NCBI GenBank assembly: GCA_964247055.1 | Contig: OZ176054.1 | Span: 2,418,001 to 2,482,000, forward strand | Length of the DNA: 64,000 bases | Reading direction: 5' to 3' | Source: Paragordius varius | Taxonomy: Eukaryota > Nematomorpha | Shown: piece after piece, positions 38,713-51,054 of the stretch | How the letters are laid out: every line of letters starts with the position of its first letter | Position numbering within the stretch: position 1 is the stretch's first letter | Made by a program: the position numbers and the translations under genes | Notes under the pieces: model-generated | The model's database searches: none | What the model saw: only the letters and a program-made list of their open reading frames with translations | What the model was told of the DNA's origin: nothing

Positions 38713-40150
38713 TTATTACCTTTTATTAATTCAAAAAATTATTTTAGAATTAAATATACCCTCTGTAAAAATAACCCCATAATTTTTAAAGAAATGGTTT
38801 CTTTTGCCGTAAAAAACTAAGATTGGCCTTTTTTTAATTGGTTAATATTTTATTTGCTCGAATTATCAATTGCGCGCAATAAAACTATAAATCCAGGACT
38901 CCACTCAATTCAGGCTAATGGCTCTTACACACAGGGCTACCGCAAAAAGAGGTGCCTTAAAATTAAATTAACAAAATCAATTTATGATATTAATAAATCT
39001 TTGATCAAGATTAAAAAGTTTATTTTGTGTTATTTATCAAAAGGAAACTTATATATAAAATTGTTATTCCCGTAACTATCATATATATGGCATATGATTT
39101 CGAAATAACTTGTTTTTGTAAAAATTAAGAGTTTTTACGTGTTCTATACTCATTAGGTGGGAGGTATGATATTATTTAATTTTTTTCCTTAACTTTATTA
39201 GCTTTCTAATTTTTTGCATAGTATTTTATTGAAGCGTACTTCTAACGATTTTAAAGCATGATGGAAACAGTATAACGCTTTAAGATATAATAAAACCATT
39301 TTTCTCAATAATTTGATAATATTGAACATTCAGAATTTCAATGTAAAGGTTGTTTATTTGGAAATTTTGGTGAATTTTCGTAAAAAATAATTTTTTAACA
39401 TAAATTTAAAAACGAACGAATATTTTAATCAAATTTCTGATTGAGAAATTAGCACATCGAATTATATATATAAAATGTTATAACATCTCAACGGTTTATA
39501 TTGTTTCCATCATGTTCGAAATAGTGTGTGGTATAATTCCACAAAATTTTGATAAAAATTAAATTTTTGAGAGTATGCATTTTGTAAAAATATATTTAGT
39601 TGATATCAAAATTTACCATATATTTGAAATTATTACACAATGTCTGAATTTTGCGTTTATTTTAAGAAAACATCCATTTCAAGCCAAATAATTTGGGACT
39701 TTTAGAGCTAATATCTAATTTAAAAAAATTGTTTTGCTTTCTATAAGTAGTTTATGTTATATTTTAGTAATATTTTTCAAAATAAAGCATTTAGCATTGA
39801 CTAAAAAATATATTTAAGAAATTGCGCATCTTTTGCAATTTTATACGGAGCATTTAAAACAAAAGTTTAAATTTTCTTTAGTAATCGTTAAGGTTAAAAC
39901 CGAGGCACCATGATAATCCTGATATTTTCCTATGAAAATATATATATATATATATTTCATCAGTATATTTTTTCTGGAAACTGTGTAATATATTACACCA
40001 ATGGTGTAAAAACAGGCAAAGTATATTATAATTTTGTACTGCGTCAAAGTTCAAAATATCCGGTCACATATATAAAACCAAGAGGTAATAAAGCGACTGC
40101 AGAAAAATATTTTATGATTATGAGACATTCATACAGGTGTTAACTTTTGG

Positions 40151-43100
40151 ATGGATCTTAAACCTGCCGGTGTTGAAAAACTTTGGACAAAGCTGCAAAT
40201 ACGTTTGGAGGATAAAAATTTTTATGAAGCACATCAACTTTATAAAATTATATATTTTCGGCTTTTGAATCAACATAAATATCAAGATGCGTTTGATGTT
40301 TTAATAAACGGATCCTTAAAACTGATTACTAATAACCAAGTATTAATTATACCAATAAAAGGTTCCAAGTGGATATGAATTGGTTACGATTTATTTAGAA
40401 GATGGGGTAAAGAAACATAAAATTAGCACAGATCATATCAAATTAGGTTTATTTTATGAGTGAATTTAGATATGCTCATTGATATATTTCGTCTTTTGCC
40501 ACCAAATTCTCACGAAAGAACTCAATATCAATGCAATATCTTAGACATTTTTCAAAATTGCAATGAATTTTCTTCCACAACAGCGCAAACATTTTTAAAC
40601 AAAATTCACACCGAATTCGCTAAAATTTTATGGAAAGGTTTTAGTATTTAATTAAATTTAGTGATTATTATACTATTGATGCATAAATTGTTAAAATATA
40701 TCATAATGTTTCTTTTATTTTCAATAAAAAGGGTACTTAAATACTTTAGGGCCAGTTTGACCCTTAATCTATATATTTATTAATTAAATAATTATTTAAA
40801 TTAAATCACATCTGGTTGAATAAATTAGGGTTTTGATTCAAATCGGCTCTAACAAATTGATGTTTTAAATTTGATCGACTTGATGTTTTTAAAAGTTCGC
40901 TAATATTGCAGAAACACAATTTCTCAATTTTGCCTTCTATTATAGCATGGTTTTATTCCCTAAAATAAACACCTTAAACGCGAATTAATCGAATCAAAAT
41001 GTGAATCAATCTGTTTTATTTGTCGTGCATCAATAAACTTACATGACATATTGCATTAGTATTAAAAATTAAATACATCATGATTTATGAATTCAGAATA
41101 AAATTTAATCATACTTGAATTAACCTAAAACATCCTTTAATTTGTGTCAATAAGGGCCTTACATAAATTATTTGTTTTTTTGATACACATACCATTTATC
41201 ATATATTGATTAATCGTTATTTGGCCTAAAATATTTAAATTCCAGTCTATGACTTATGCGTTTGCCTTAAACATATTTTTTGTTTATATTTTTATTTTAT
41301 ATTGTGATTCTAGAAAAAGATTTTTCACAATCCCGGTACCATTTTATACGCTGTAGTGATGGGCTCTCATGTGCAACAATGTTAGTTGAGTATGCAACAT
41401 TGAAAGGTTACCCGTCCGAAACTGATTTATTTATAGCTCAAGCTGTTTTACAGTAATTATATTTTGGCAAAAAACCCAATACTTTTTTTGATTTTGCTTT
41501 AAATTTAAAGCATATATACATGCATATATATTTATATATATATATTTATATATATATATATATATATATATAATGACCGTATGATTCAGATGTACAAAGG
41601 AGTCATAGTTTTAGGGTATAATCATTTGAGGAATCCTTTTTAAAAATTTATTTTCGAGCTTGTCTCCATTTTATACCTATTATAAAGTGACTCAAATACA
41701 ATAAAACATTTAATTTAATCATTTAATATTTTATTTTCTAATATAATAGTAGAATTAAAGTTATACATTATTATTATTATTATTATTGGGTAAATTTGAA
41801 AATTAATTTTGTTAAATTTGGTCGTGATGCGAGTTATAGAATTATAATAAATTGAAGGCTAAGAGCTAAAGTATTGAAAATTGAAAATGGGTAATATATG
41901 GTGCGGTGTAATAGATTCGGGCGGCTTGCATAAGCTCCGCATAAATTCCCAAGCAATCCTTTAATTATGCCAGATATGGCAAAGTTATACAATGAGAGAG
42001 GTACAAGTGATCCTATAATAGCCCATAACAGTATGGTAAGATATCCACTATCCAGTTAATAAAAGTGGCTGCCCAATATCCATCTAAAATTCAAAATATA
42101 CCTCATCCAATCATTTTAAAAAAAATAATATCAACTAGGTATAATTAACGGGGTTTTTTGTTAGAATCAACCGAAGAGAAAAACCCTATAAGTACTAAAA
42201 ATAACCTAAACTAACATAATAAATATAGCCTATCTGAAAGCCTAAGGTTTAAACCACAAGATGCCTCTTTTAGTATTTTTTAATATATATTTATACGTTT
42301 TTAAAATTAGCTTTAAAAAACCCAAATCTTAACGTTTATACCCGTACTATTTTTTTCATATTTAAATGACATATTAATATTCAAAAGATAGAGTTTAAAC
42401 GCTCTATATGACAGGGCTTATTAAACTATGGGTCGCGACCCCATTTGGGGTCGCGAATGATAAAAATACAATTAAACAAAAAATGCTTTTAAACTTGAAA
42501 AATTATTGTTATAAAGAAAAATAACAATCATCGTAGATAAATATATCATAAAATATTCTCTTTCGAAAATACTCTTATACCAGTATTTCTATTCCAATAT
42601 CTTGTATTACTATGAATCAGTAGATATTATTACTTCAAACGCTAAATTTGAAAGTTTTATTAAAAATCAGCATTTGGAGTAGGGTCGAAATATATTCGTT
42701 CGTATTGATTTACAAAAAATAGTTTGGATTTAAAAGCCGTTTTGGATTGGCTTAAGTGAGATTGATCATCCACTTAAAGCTCAAGGGGAATTTGCAGATC
42801 ATTCCTGTGACTCAAACTCTACAATTCCAAAAAAAACCCTTGACTGAGTTCTGGATCGGAACTATAACTGAATTTCCTACAATCGCCGATATGGCGTTAA
42901 TTGTACTTCTGCCATTCAATACCATATATTTATGCAAAGTTACTTTCTCAGCTTTAAGACATATTAAATCCCAATATCGTTCAGCGATAAAAAATGTTGA
43001 AGAGGTCTTACGTCCATCAATTTTAAACATTGCAACAATATTTGATTTGTTATGCAATAAAAAACAGGCACATCCATCTCATTAAATTTTTAACGTAAAC

Positions 43101-45155
43101 TTTAATTTAATATTTACCACGCAACTACATATTCGAGAGAATTAAGATTGTCAGAATCCTGTTTTTGAAACTATAATAAAAACTTTTCTTTAACATTTTG
43201 TGCAAATTTCAATTTTTGATTTTTAGTTTTCAAAACGAATTCTAAATTTATATTATTTTCATATGCATATGTATATTGGTACCTAATAAATATATCATTA
43301 AAAAATATTAAATATTTCTTTTATATTTATTGGGGTCATTAAGAAACTCGCAATTATAATCGCAAATTAAAAAAGTTTAAGAAGCCCTGCTCTATGATAT
43401 TAATTTTATATTTTTAAAGTTATATTTGATTTTCTGTCTATTTTCTCTTGTTTTTGAAAAATTGAAAAACCTTTAATATCTCAAAATTCTAAGGAGGGGG
43501 AATCAAATTTTTTTTCACGGTTTTAGAAAACTGAAATTAGTCAAAATTTAAAATTTTGAGTGGTGGTGCTCGAAAAAATCCAAATTTGTCGACTATTATG
43601 CAATTAGTTGTTTTATTGGTTTATTTATCTTTTTTTCAAATTTTAGTTGTACATCTTATATGATAAGTTATAATATAATATAGCTTTAATACTTTTTTAT
43701 AACTTATATTTTTTAATTTGAACATTTTACTCAATTTCGTTTACCAAAATTATTTTATAATAATTTTTTAATAGATATCTTTGCCTAAAAAACAAGGATA
43801 CAGCTCACCATGCCTTTTATGCCTACGTTAAACTCCATCCTGTAATTCATCGAGAAAAACCACCTTTTCCCTTCCCCCTCCTAAATTTCTTGTGCTTTCT
43901 GTTGGCTGCCATACAAAGGTAATTTTATCAAAAAAATTTTGATATAATTTTAGATTTTGGCATATTGAATAATAGATTTGATTAAAAATTAGATGAATAA
44001 TACTTTTAGATGCCGGTTTTTTTACAAATATATAGAGTAATTATTATAAATTAATTTTTTTAAAAAAATATTTTACCTTTTACATAATCTAATTTTGGGT
44101 TTTAATAACATATGAAATTAAAGTTTAAATTTTTTGATAATGCATATTTAAATTTTATCTGATATAACAGGAATTACAAATTAACCGTTTTCTCCATACT
44201 CTGTGATAAATATGAGCCTAGTTTGAGACGTGATCCGTCTTTTTTTACGGTAATTTTTTTATTTTAAATATATTTTATTATAAAGAATATTTTATTACAT
44301 TTTAATTTTTTGTGGTTATATTAACTAATCTAAATAAATAATTATTTAGACTCTATTATATGTATGTTTTAGTATTTGGATCGTATTGGGCAAATATTTT
44401 TTAATTTACCCCCCAAGCCTACATCAACCGGTCTATTTGGTACGCATTTGTTAAATTTCATAAAATACTTTTTAATGTTTTTAAAATATCTTTACATTTC
44501 ATATTTAATTAATTTTTATATTTCATTTACACCAAATCCTTGAACATTCACTCTAAAATTAATTATGTGTAATGGAATATTAAAAATTACCACCTATATA
44601 TATTTGTAAAGAATGAAATTTCATTTATGATTAACTAACATAAACTGAAAAAATAATAAACTATGCCGTAAAGAAATTTTTTATATCCATGATTAATTAT
44701 ATTAGCCTGAAAACACTTAATTTATTATTAAGGTGAATGTGAATTGTTTAAGGGTAATTTGAATTGTACGAGGGTGAATTTGAAATGTAAATGGTATAAT
44801 TCTTTATATTATTATAGATAATTTTTTCTCAAATCTCATGACCAACTTCCAAAGCATTGTTGGGGAACCGCTTGAAACAGATAATAATAATAGCCATCAT
44901 ACTGTAAAAAATAATGCATCAGAAAATGTAACCTTTAACCATTTTAATAATAATGCCACAGAAGAAATTGATTATAGTTATTGCAATAATTTTAGTGATA
45001 AAAATTATAACAATACAAATTTTGATAATTTTAACACAAAATCTACGCCCTATTTCACCAAAGAAACGATCGAAACAAACGAAGGCACAGGAACGAATGT
45101 TGGCAAATTTAAAAGCAAAACTAAACTGGAATTAAGAGAGGACGATTTAGATTGA
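40151..45155 (+). CDS. GET4: GET4 / TRC35, tail-anchored protein insertion factor
   Basis: Eight exons: 40151-40339, 40362-40446, 40470-40637, 41314-41452, 43776-43919, 44171-44249, 44373-44439, 44818-45155; 1209 nt, 402 aa. In animals GET4 scaffolds the cytosolic BAG6-UBL4A complex that hands tail-anchored proteins to GET3. Matches to human GET4 run the whole length: 'NFYEAHQLYKIIYFR', 'RLLPPNSHERTQYQ', 'SRYHFIRCSDGLSCATMLVEY', 'FIAQAVLQYLCLKNK', 'PLLNFLCFLLAAIQ', 'DKYEPSLRRDPSF' and 'YLDRIGQIFFNLPP'. The C-terminal ~75 residues are Asn-rich and longer than in human (327 aa). Introns 1 and 2 are 22 and 23 nt; intron 4 (2323 nt) holds nested transposons and intron 7 a MITE. Element E copy 2 ends 73 bp before the start codon. 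Confidence 0.94.
40340..40361 (+). other. GET4 intron 1, 22-nt micro-intron
   Basis: The shortest here. GT-AG bounded; removal joins 'LITNNQ' to 'VPSGYELV' and aligns without a gap to human GET4 (HGQQNSAADLS). Confidence 0.88.
40447..40469 (+). other. GET4 intron 2, 23-nt micro-intron
   Basis: GT-AG bounded with in-frame stop; removal joins 'TDHIKL' to 'DMLIDIFRLL', gapless against human GET4. Confidence 0.88.
41850..43600. mobile_element. Element T, copy 2 (right part), interrupted
   Basis: Pieces 41880-41985 and 43395-43600 match 38380-38490 and 38495-38712 in order, including 'gcggcttgca' and the end 'ggtggtgctcgaaaaaatcc'. They are separated by ~400 bp of unassigned sequence (41986-42395) and by the hAT remnant at 42412-43389. 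It lies in GET4 intron 4. The left terminus was not found. Confidence 0.55.
42412..43389 (+). mobile_element. hAT transposon remnant with transposase C-terminus
   Basis: The ends are cagggcttattaaact and the complement of agtttaagaagccctg, a clear inverted repeat. The flanks ctatatga (42404-42411) and ctctatga (43390-43397) are an 8-bp duplication with one difference. An open frame at 42756-43085 gives the hAT C-terminal dimerisation region: 'LTEFWIGTITEFPTIADMAL', then 'LLPFNTIYLCKVTFSAL', then 'LLCNKKQAHPSH', as in ZBED5/SCAND3-type proteins. The DDE core is missing, so this 978-bp copy is an internally deleted, inactive derivative. Confidence 0.9.
44526..44803. mobile_element. MITE family F, copy A (repetitive termini)
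   Basis: In GET4 intron 7, ending ~14 bp before the acceptor. The right end has about three ~21-bp repeats of the type 'gaattgtttaagggtaa' then 'aaatggtat'; the left end carries decayed inverted versions and the shared core word 'aattatgtgt'. Copies B (47213-47509) and C (52376-52602) are better kept. Confidence 0.6.
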
Positions 45156-46423
45156 GAAAAAAATAATTTTTAAAAGAGATTTTTTTCAATGTTTTTAAGG
45201 TTAAATTGAAATTATAGATATATATGCAACTCAATCATCATCATTTTGTTTAATTTTTAATGGCGAAATTGTGTTAATTGTATATGTTTAATATTGCATT
45301 GTAAATAACCAATGATGATGATATCCAATATTTAATGCATAAATGAATATTTGACTTATATTGATTTTGTTGAATGATTATTAAAACAGCTTAAAACACT
45401 TCTTTACATATGTTTTTTCTCGGAGTTTAAATTAGTAACAAAAATGATAATGAGTTACATAAGGCAAAGAAACCCGGAATTGACAGTTTCGTGATTTCTA
45501 ATGTCCAATAAACTTAGTCAAATCTAACAACTGATTCTTAACATCGTTGATTCTGCCATATATATGCAACTAAAGTTAATTAAATTATACTTTTGAAAAA
45601 GTTTGCGATGACAATTTTTATATAATGCACCTAAAAGGCCATATAATGCCTATTTTTAATTTAGCCCGATATCATAGATATTTTATTAGATATTAACTAT
45701 TGGAATTGCTTTGGTGTAGAAAACTGCCTTAAAACTAAGTTATGTGTTTTTATTCGAAACTTTCAATAATTTATTTTATAATGAAAAAATTGTATGTTTG
45801 ACTAGTTGGAGAGACGATTGCATCGAAAAATCCTCTAAACCAGGAGTGTATAACACAAAACAAAAAATCCGCCGTGCCGCATTCGCAAGATATATGGGGA
45901 TTAACAAATAATTTATTAGATTCTTAACACAAGACTGTTAAAACTACTATTTATTTTAACATTTTTTTTCTAGTTTATTCTAAAATTCGGGACGATTAAA
46001 GCAGAAAATTTGTTTAAAAAAAGTAATTGTACTTAGGATTTGGTTAAATTTTGCATTTGAAACTTCTCACGGACTGCAGAAATAATTCGAGCAGCCAGCA
46101 GACCTAAATATCTAAGCATATAATAATTACTAAAAATTTATTTCCTCATATTGCATTTCTCATCATACCATATTTCCATAATAATAACATTATTTAAATA
46201 GAGTATATTCACAATTGGTAAATCAAATCATAAAATAGCTACCAAGTTTTTGTGATATACATTGTATATTATTATTATGGCATTTAAAGCATTCATTACG
46301 TCAAAAAATATGGGTATTCAATAATTTTTGATATAAAATATTTTCAGTTGTTGGACACCAATTATAATAGGAATTCCATTATATTCTCTTTTTTGAAGTA
46401 ATTTTGGGCAACATTATTTTTAT
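45156..46423. other. Convergent intergenic region, GET4 / DNAJC25
   Basis: Both flanking genes end here, so it holds their 3' untranslated regions. It is AT-rich, with no recognised gene or repeat. Confidence 0.5.
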
Positions 46424-49400
46424 TTAATCTTCCACAAAAGAAATTTGACCAGGACCACCCTTTTTCATCCAACGCCGATAACTTTTGTATTTACCGCTTT
46501 GGAGTAATTTGGCTTTGTTTTCGGCGTCACGTGCTTTTTGCCATACCTTAATACATTTATAAAAGAGAAAAAATAAAATGATAAAGAGACCAAACAATTA
46601 TAATTTAAAAAATTCTATATTTTTTAATAACCATATTCTTTTAATAACCATATAAAAGAAATATGTAAAATGCTACATATTTAATTTTATATTATCCATT
46701 AATAGATATGTAGTCATTTGCTGTTTTGGTTTGCCGTTATACTTTAAAATATTCTGCATATGAAATAAAAGAAAATCGTTTCTAATGCAAAATAAAATTA
46801 TCTCTAATATTTTTAAACGAAAAAAACATAAGAGAAAAATGTTTTAGAGTTTCTATGCAAAATACTTATAAAACAATTTTGAAAAAAATTTAATTCATAT
46901 TTTTTTTTTAAAAAAAAAAGGTTTTTACATCAAAATTGGATTTTATCCAAAGTTCCTGATCCAAGTATTCCAGCTGTTCCTCTTCTGAGAATTGATTGAA
47001 TTGAGCCTCACTCATTTTCATGTAGCGACGTATAAGGTATAACTTTTGTTCATCATAATATGGCTAAAATGATGGATATATAAAATATAAAATTAAACCT
47101 TTTCCTTGGACGACGATTGTAAATTTTATATATAAACTCTGAAATAACTATTTGTTTTCTAAGCTCTACAATTTTTATGAATATGTATGTTCCGAATATA
47201 ATATACCGTTTACAGTTCAATTTCACCCTTGAACAATTCATGAACAATTCAAATTCACCCTTGAACAATTCGAATTCACCCTAAAAATATATTATGTGTC
47301 CTTGAACTAATATAACTCATTGTTAATATAAAAAATATCTTTATTGCATAGTTTATTATTTATTCAGTATTACTTTAATTTTAAACAAAATTTTAAAAAT
47401 ATAAATAATTTTTAATCTTAAAAAAACACTTAATTTATTATAGGTGAACTTGAATTTTTTAAGGGTGATGAATTATTTAAGGGTGAATTTGAATTGTAAA
47501 TGTCCAGTAAAATATTAAATATTACTTAGAAATTTAAAATCGTTTTTAAATAAAATCTCTCGTTACATATGCTAAATAAATTCCGGATATTTTATATTTT
47601 AGGAACAGTCCTCTATTTAAACTAACATGTTCAACTGTATGTACTATAAAATTTAGTATAACTGTGCAAGTTAGTTTAAAGAGTAAAAAAATTACAAAAT
47701 ATATACCAATTTTAGGTAATTGAATTTGTATATCCATGTAACATACCAAACAATGTATTTATAAGCCAAATATGGAAGCATAACGATTTGAACAGCTAAT
47801 ATATCTGTCCATTCTGGTTTGGCATATGCACCTCTATAATATTTTTTTTTGAAAAAAAATTAAATACAAAAATTACTAATTAATATGAATGCCAAAATTA
47901 AATATTAACATACTTGATATCCATTTGATCTCTTATGATGGTTTTAAGTATATTTTCCTCGTTTAATTTCATTTCCTCCTAAAAACAATATAATATAAGG
48001 GAATTAATTAAACATGTGAAAATATAAAGAACCGAAACAATTGACTTTTTTGGGGATAGGTTGGCAAAAAAAGATTTTAAAATCCTTCTCAAATTATTTT
48101 TTATGAGAAAAGTAATAATACAATCTTTGCAATTATAAATTATGAGTTAATTCACATTGTGTGTCAAATTAATTAGGCTAAGTGCATATAAAAATAAAAT
48201 AAAACTATTACCAAATACTAACTACAAAAAACAATGGAATTAAAACTATTTTTTCGACAAAAAAATCCGAATTGAAACTATATCGCTAAAACCGTTTGTT
48301 AATGATACCTTGGACTTTTTAATTTAAATTCGATTCTACAAACATTATAAACATTTGGTGCAAAATTTGAGTTTTTTTTCAAAAAGTTTTTAACAATCAA
48401 ACCATTTTTTTTATAAAAAAATCAAAATTAAAACTATACCGCCAGAGCGGTTTTTTAAACCTAAATTTTTAGGACTCAAAAACTTTATAAAAATTCTAAA
48501 TGTTAATAATCTATTCATATTAGACATAAAAATTAAAAAATATTTTATACTTTTGTTAATTTGACCACAAGCATCTCCGTTTGTGATCAAAATTTTTTTA
48601 AAATCAAAACAATATCTTAAGAACCGAGTTTAAGGCATTTTTTTCACTGAAACCATAATCGTTGTTTAATTAAATTTGTAGATACACTTGTCAAAGTATA
48701 GCATCTAACTTTTGCTCAAAATTAAATCTTTTAGAATTTAACATTTTAAAATTCCCTTAATTTGGTCAAAAAATGAAATGCAGACACCGTTTTATTTGAT
48801 AAAAGAATTTTCAAAATCGAAATGTATCGTAAAAACCGTTTATAACATAATTTTTATCGAAATTAAATCATATGGATCCAATAAACCTGTTAAATTTATA
48901 TCTATGGGCGCATATTTTTACATATAAATATCAATTAAGTTTTAATTTTTTTAATTTAAAAAAAGCATAAAACCTAAAACCATTTTTTATAAAAAAAATT
49001 CTGGAATCAAAACTAAATCATGATAACCGTTTTAAAGTATTTTTTTCTCCAGAACCGGTGTTTTATACAATTTAAAGATAAACCTTTTGTATATTACATA
49101 TATTTTTGCTAACTAAATTTATTAATTTGACCAAGATACAAAATAAACACCAAAACCATTTTTTTGTGCATTACAAATTGCAAAATCGAAAAGTAAAAAT
49201 AAAAATCCACATTTTGAATTGGTAATTTTTTTTAAAATCAATACTTTTGTTAGCTTAACACCGCCAATACGATTTTTGCTTCGTTTCCCTGAGTTACCTC
49301 CAGAGTCAATAAGACCGTCTCGTTCTGCTATTTCCTTGGCTTTTATACGATATTTGGGAACAGTTAGAAAGTAATCAACCACTTCATTATATTTTTGCCA

Positions 49401-50879
49401 TGATGTCCAATACTAAAAATATATGTGTGTGTGTATAAACTACATTGTATTTGTCGGAATATTAACAATGAAATATATTTGAATATATGTGTGCTAAATT
49501 TTGTGACTTAATTTTTAGATTTTGAACGAAAAATATAGTGTTCAATGCATAAAAATATATTTTGTCATGAAATTGTGTTGAATTTCATAAAAAAACAATA
49601 TTTATTGATATAACAAATAAATGGATATTATTTAATCAAATGAATTTAGTAATTTTGTTTAAATGCCATAAATCAATCATTAATTAAAATAGCATTAATA
49701 TTTAATAATCATAAACAATTAATCGAATTGGACATTACTAAAAAACTGGGATCAATGTATTTTTTAAGGTATCAAATATAAATTTCTTAAACTTTTTAAA
49801 ATAAAAATTAAGACAAATATTATATTTGACATTTTAAATCACATAATTTACATAATTGTAACATCCTGTAAATAATAGTCAAATTTTCTTATCCAAATTT
49901 TTTTATTTTCTTAAATTAAAATCCAATAAAAATGTGTTACCTGTATGGCAGAAATAGCAGTTAATAAAACTGCAAGAACGATACGGACATCAACTTTAGG
50001 TGAATAACGTCTTCGGTAATAATAATAATAATTTCGAATGTCATCTAAATAATTGGATCATTTTTTTAAATAAAAAATGTACAAATAATTGAAAAATATT
50101 TTTTTCAATGATTTTATGAAATATAAGAAATTCGAGAGCAGAAATAAGAGAAATGAAATTTTTTTAAAGTAAGATATAAATAAAATAATCTTTGATCCTA
50201 ACAGATAATTATAGAACTTTAGAAAGTTATGAATTATATATTGAAATAATGAAAAAACCTGGATGATCTAATAAGTAATCATAATCTTTCCTGGCTTCCT
50301 CGTCTTTTAAAACCTAAAAGTTATGAAAAAATATTTAAGTTTATTGATATGATGGACATTTTCCAATTAAATATAAGTTTAAATTCTTTTAAATAATTTT
50401 TAATCAATTGATTTGACTATAACCCTTCAAAAAACAATTTAAAAAGAAGGTTTATTAATATATTTCGGAACTTAACCGTTAAAAAGTCAAATAAAAGATA
50501 TTTAGAGGTAAAGTGGAGTTAAGGATCTATAAGTACGGTAGATGCATCATAAAAAAGGAGTAAAATAAAGGTATCACTTTTAATCCAAAATATGAAATTT
50601 AAAAATAAAATAAAACTTCATAAGCTTGTGCAATTTTTTGAAATATTTTTTGGTTTTCTAATTTTTCTTCCGCTGTTTGAAAACGATCTGGATGATGTTT
50701 TCTGGCTAGAGTTCGGTAGTTTTTAGCAATATCTTGTTTACTGGCATCCCGGGTAAGATTTAAGACTAGTCATAATTAAAATTAATAAAAATACTTTCAT
50801 AACAATTATCTCTTCCACAGTAAATGGCATATCCAAGCTTGATGTTGGATAATAAATATAACAGGATATAAAATTTCAT
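46424..50879 (-). CDS. DNAJC25: DNAJC25, membrane J-domain protein
   Basis: Nine exons in transcript order: 50879-50795, 50765-50617, 50313-50259, 50044-49941, 49412-49245, 47978-47914, 47833-47707, 47063-46929, 46546-46424; 1011 nt, 336 aa (human 360). The start gives a short hydrophobic leader ('MKFYILLYLLSNIKLGYA') straight before 'YCGRDNCYE', as in DNAJC25, so the protein enters the ER membrane. The J domain carries the HPD motif in 'RKHHPDRF'. Then follow 'SPKVDVRIVLAVLL' (membrane segment), 'TVPKYRIKAKEIA', 'AYKYIVWYVTWIYKFN' (membrane segment), 'LYLIRRYMKMSEAQF' and the C-terminus 'GGPGQISFVED' (human EGPGRLTFVDD). The HPD loop implies it stimulates an Hsp70. Intron 1 is 29 nt; intron 5 holds a degenerate tandem repeat and intron 7 a MITE. 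Longer upstream reading is open but unlike the family. Confidence 0.94.
47213..47509. mobile_element. MITE family F, copy B (repetitive termini)
   Basis: In DNAJC25 intron 7. The left end starts 'accgtttacag' and has ~21-bp direct repeats 'ttcaaattcacccttgaac'; the right end has the inverted form 'aagggtgaatttgaattg'. The core word 'attatgtgt' and 'aactcattgttaatat' is shared with copy C. No coding capacity; short frames across it are artefacts of the repeats. Confidence 0.75.
48220..49240. repeat. Degenerate tandem repeat in DNAJC25 intron 5
   Basis: A block of the form 'accatttttt..ataaaaaa..tcaaaact..aaaaccgttt' recurs near 48391, 48570, 48785, 48978 and 49150 (spacing ~170-215 bp). Copies are strongly diverged. 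It fills most of the 1266-nt intron. Confidence 0.5.
50766..50794 (-). other. DNAJC25 intron 1, 29-nt micro-intron
   Basis: GT-AG bounded; removal joins 'CGRDNCYE' to 'ILNLTRDAS', the standard start of the J domain. Confidence 0.88.
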
Positions 50880-51054
50880 AAAGCTATAAAATACATGCCC
50901 TAATACTGATTTAATGACTGCAAATTGTTCACATATATTTTTTAAAAATATTTCAAATAATATTTTAAAAATAATTTTAAATACAAACATTTTATTTTTT
51001 GCTGGATAAAACAGCTTGCGCATTTGTTTTGTGACTAATCCACCCGATTCTGAT
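50880..51054. promoter_or_regulatory. Divergent promoter region, DNAJC25 / phafin
   Basis: Only 175 bp lie between the start codons of the two divergently transcribed genes, so promoters and 5' untranslated regions of both must fit here or overlap coding sequence. No convincing TATA box or factor site was identified. Confidence 0.55.

Larger units (their letters stand above)
35951..40069 (+). mobile_element. Element E, copy 2, carrying nested insertions
   Basis: Perfect 9-bp duplications atataaaac flank it at 35942-35950 and 40070-40078. The left part (35951-36042) matches 27044-27140 and the right part (38713-40069) matches 27171-28570. Between them lies a Tc1-like relic that itself holds a LINE. 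The duplication ends only 73 bp before the GET4 start codon, so E now supplies much of the GET4 promoter region. Confidence 0.8.
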
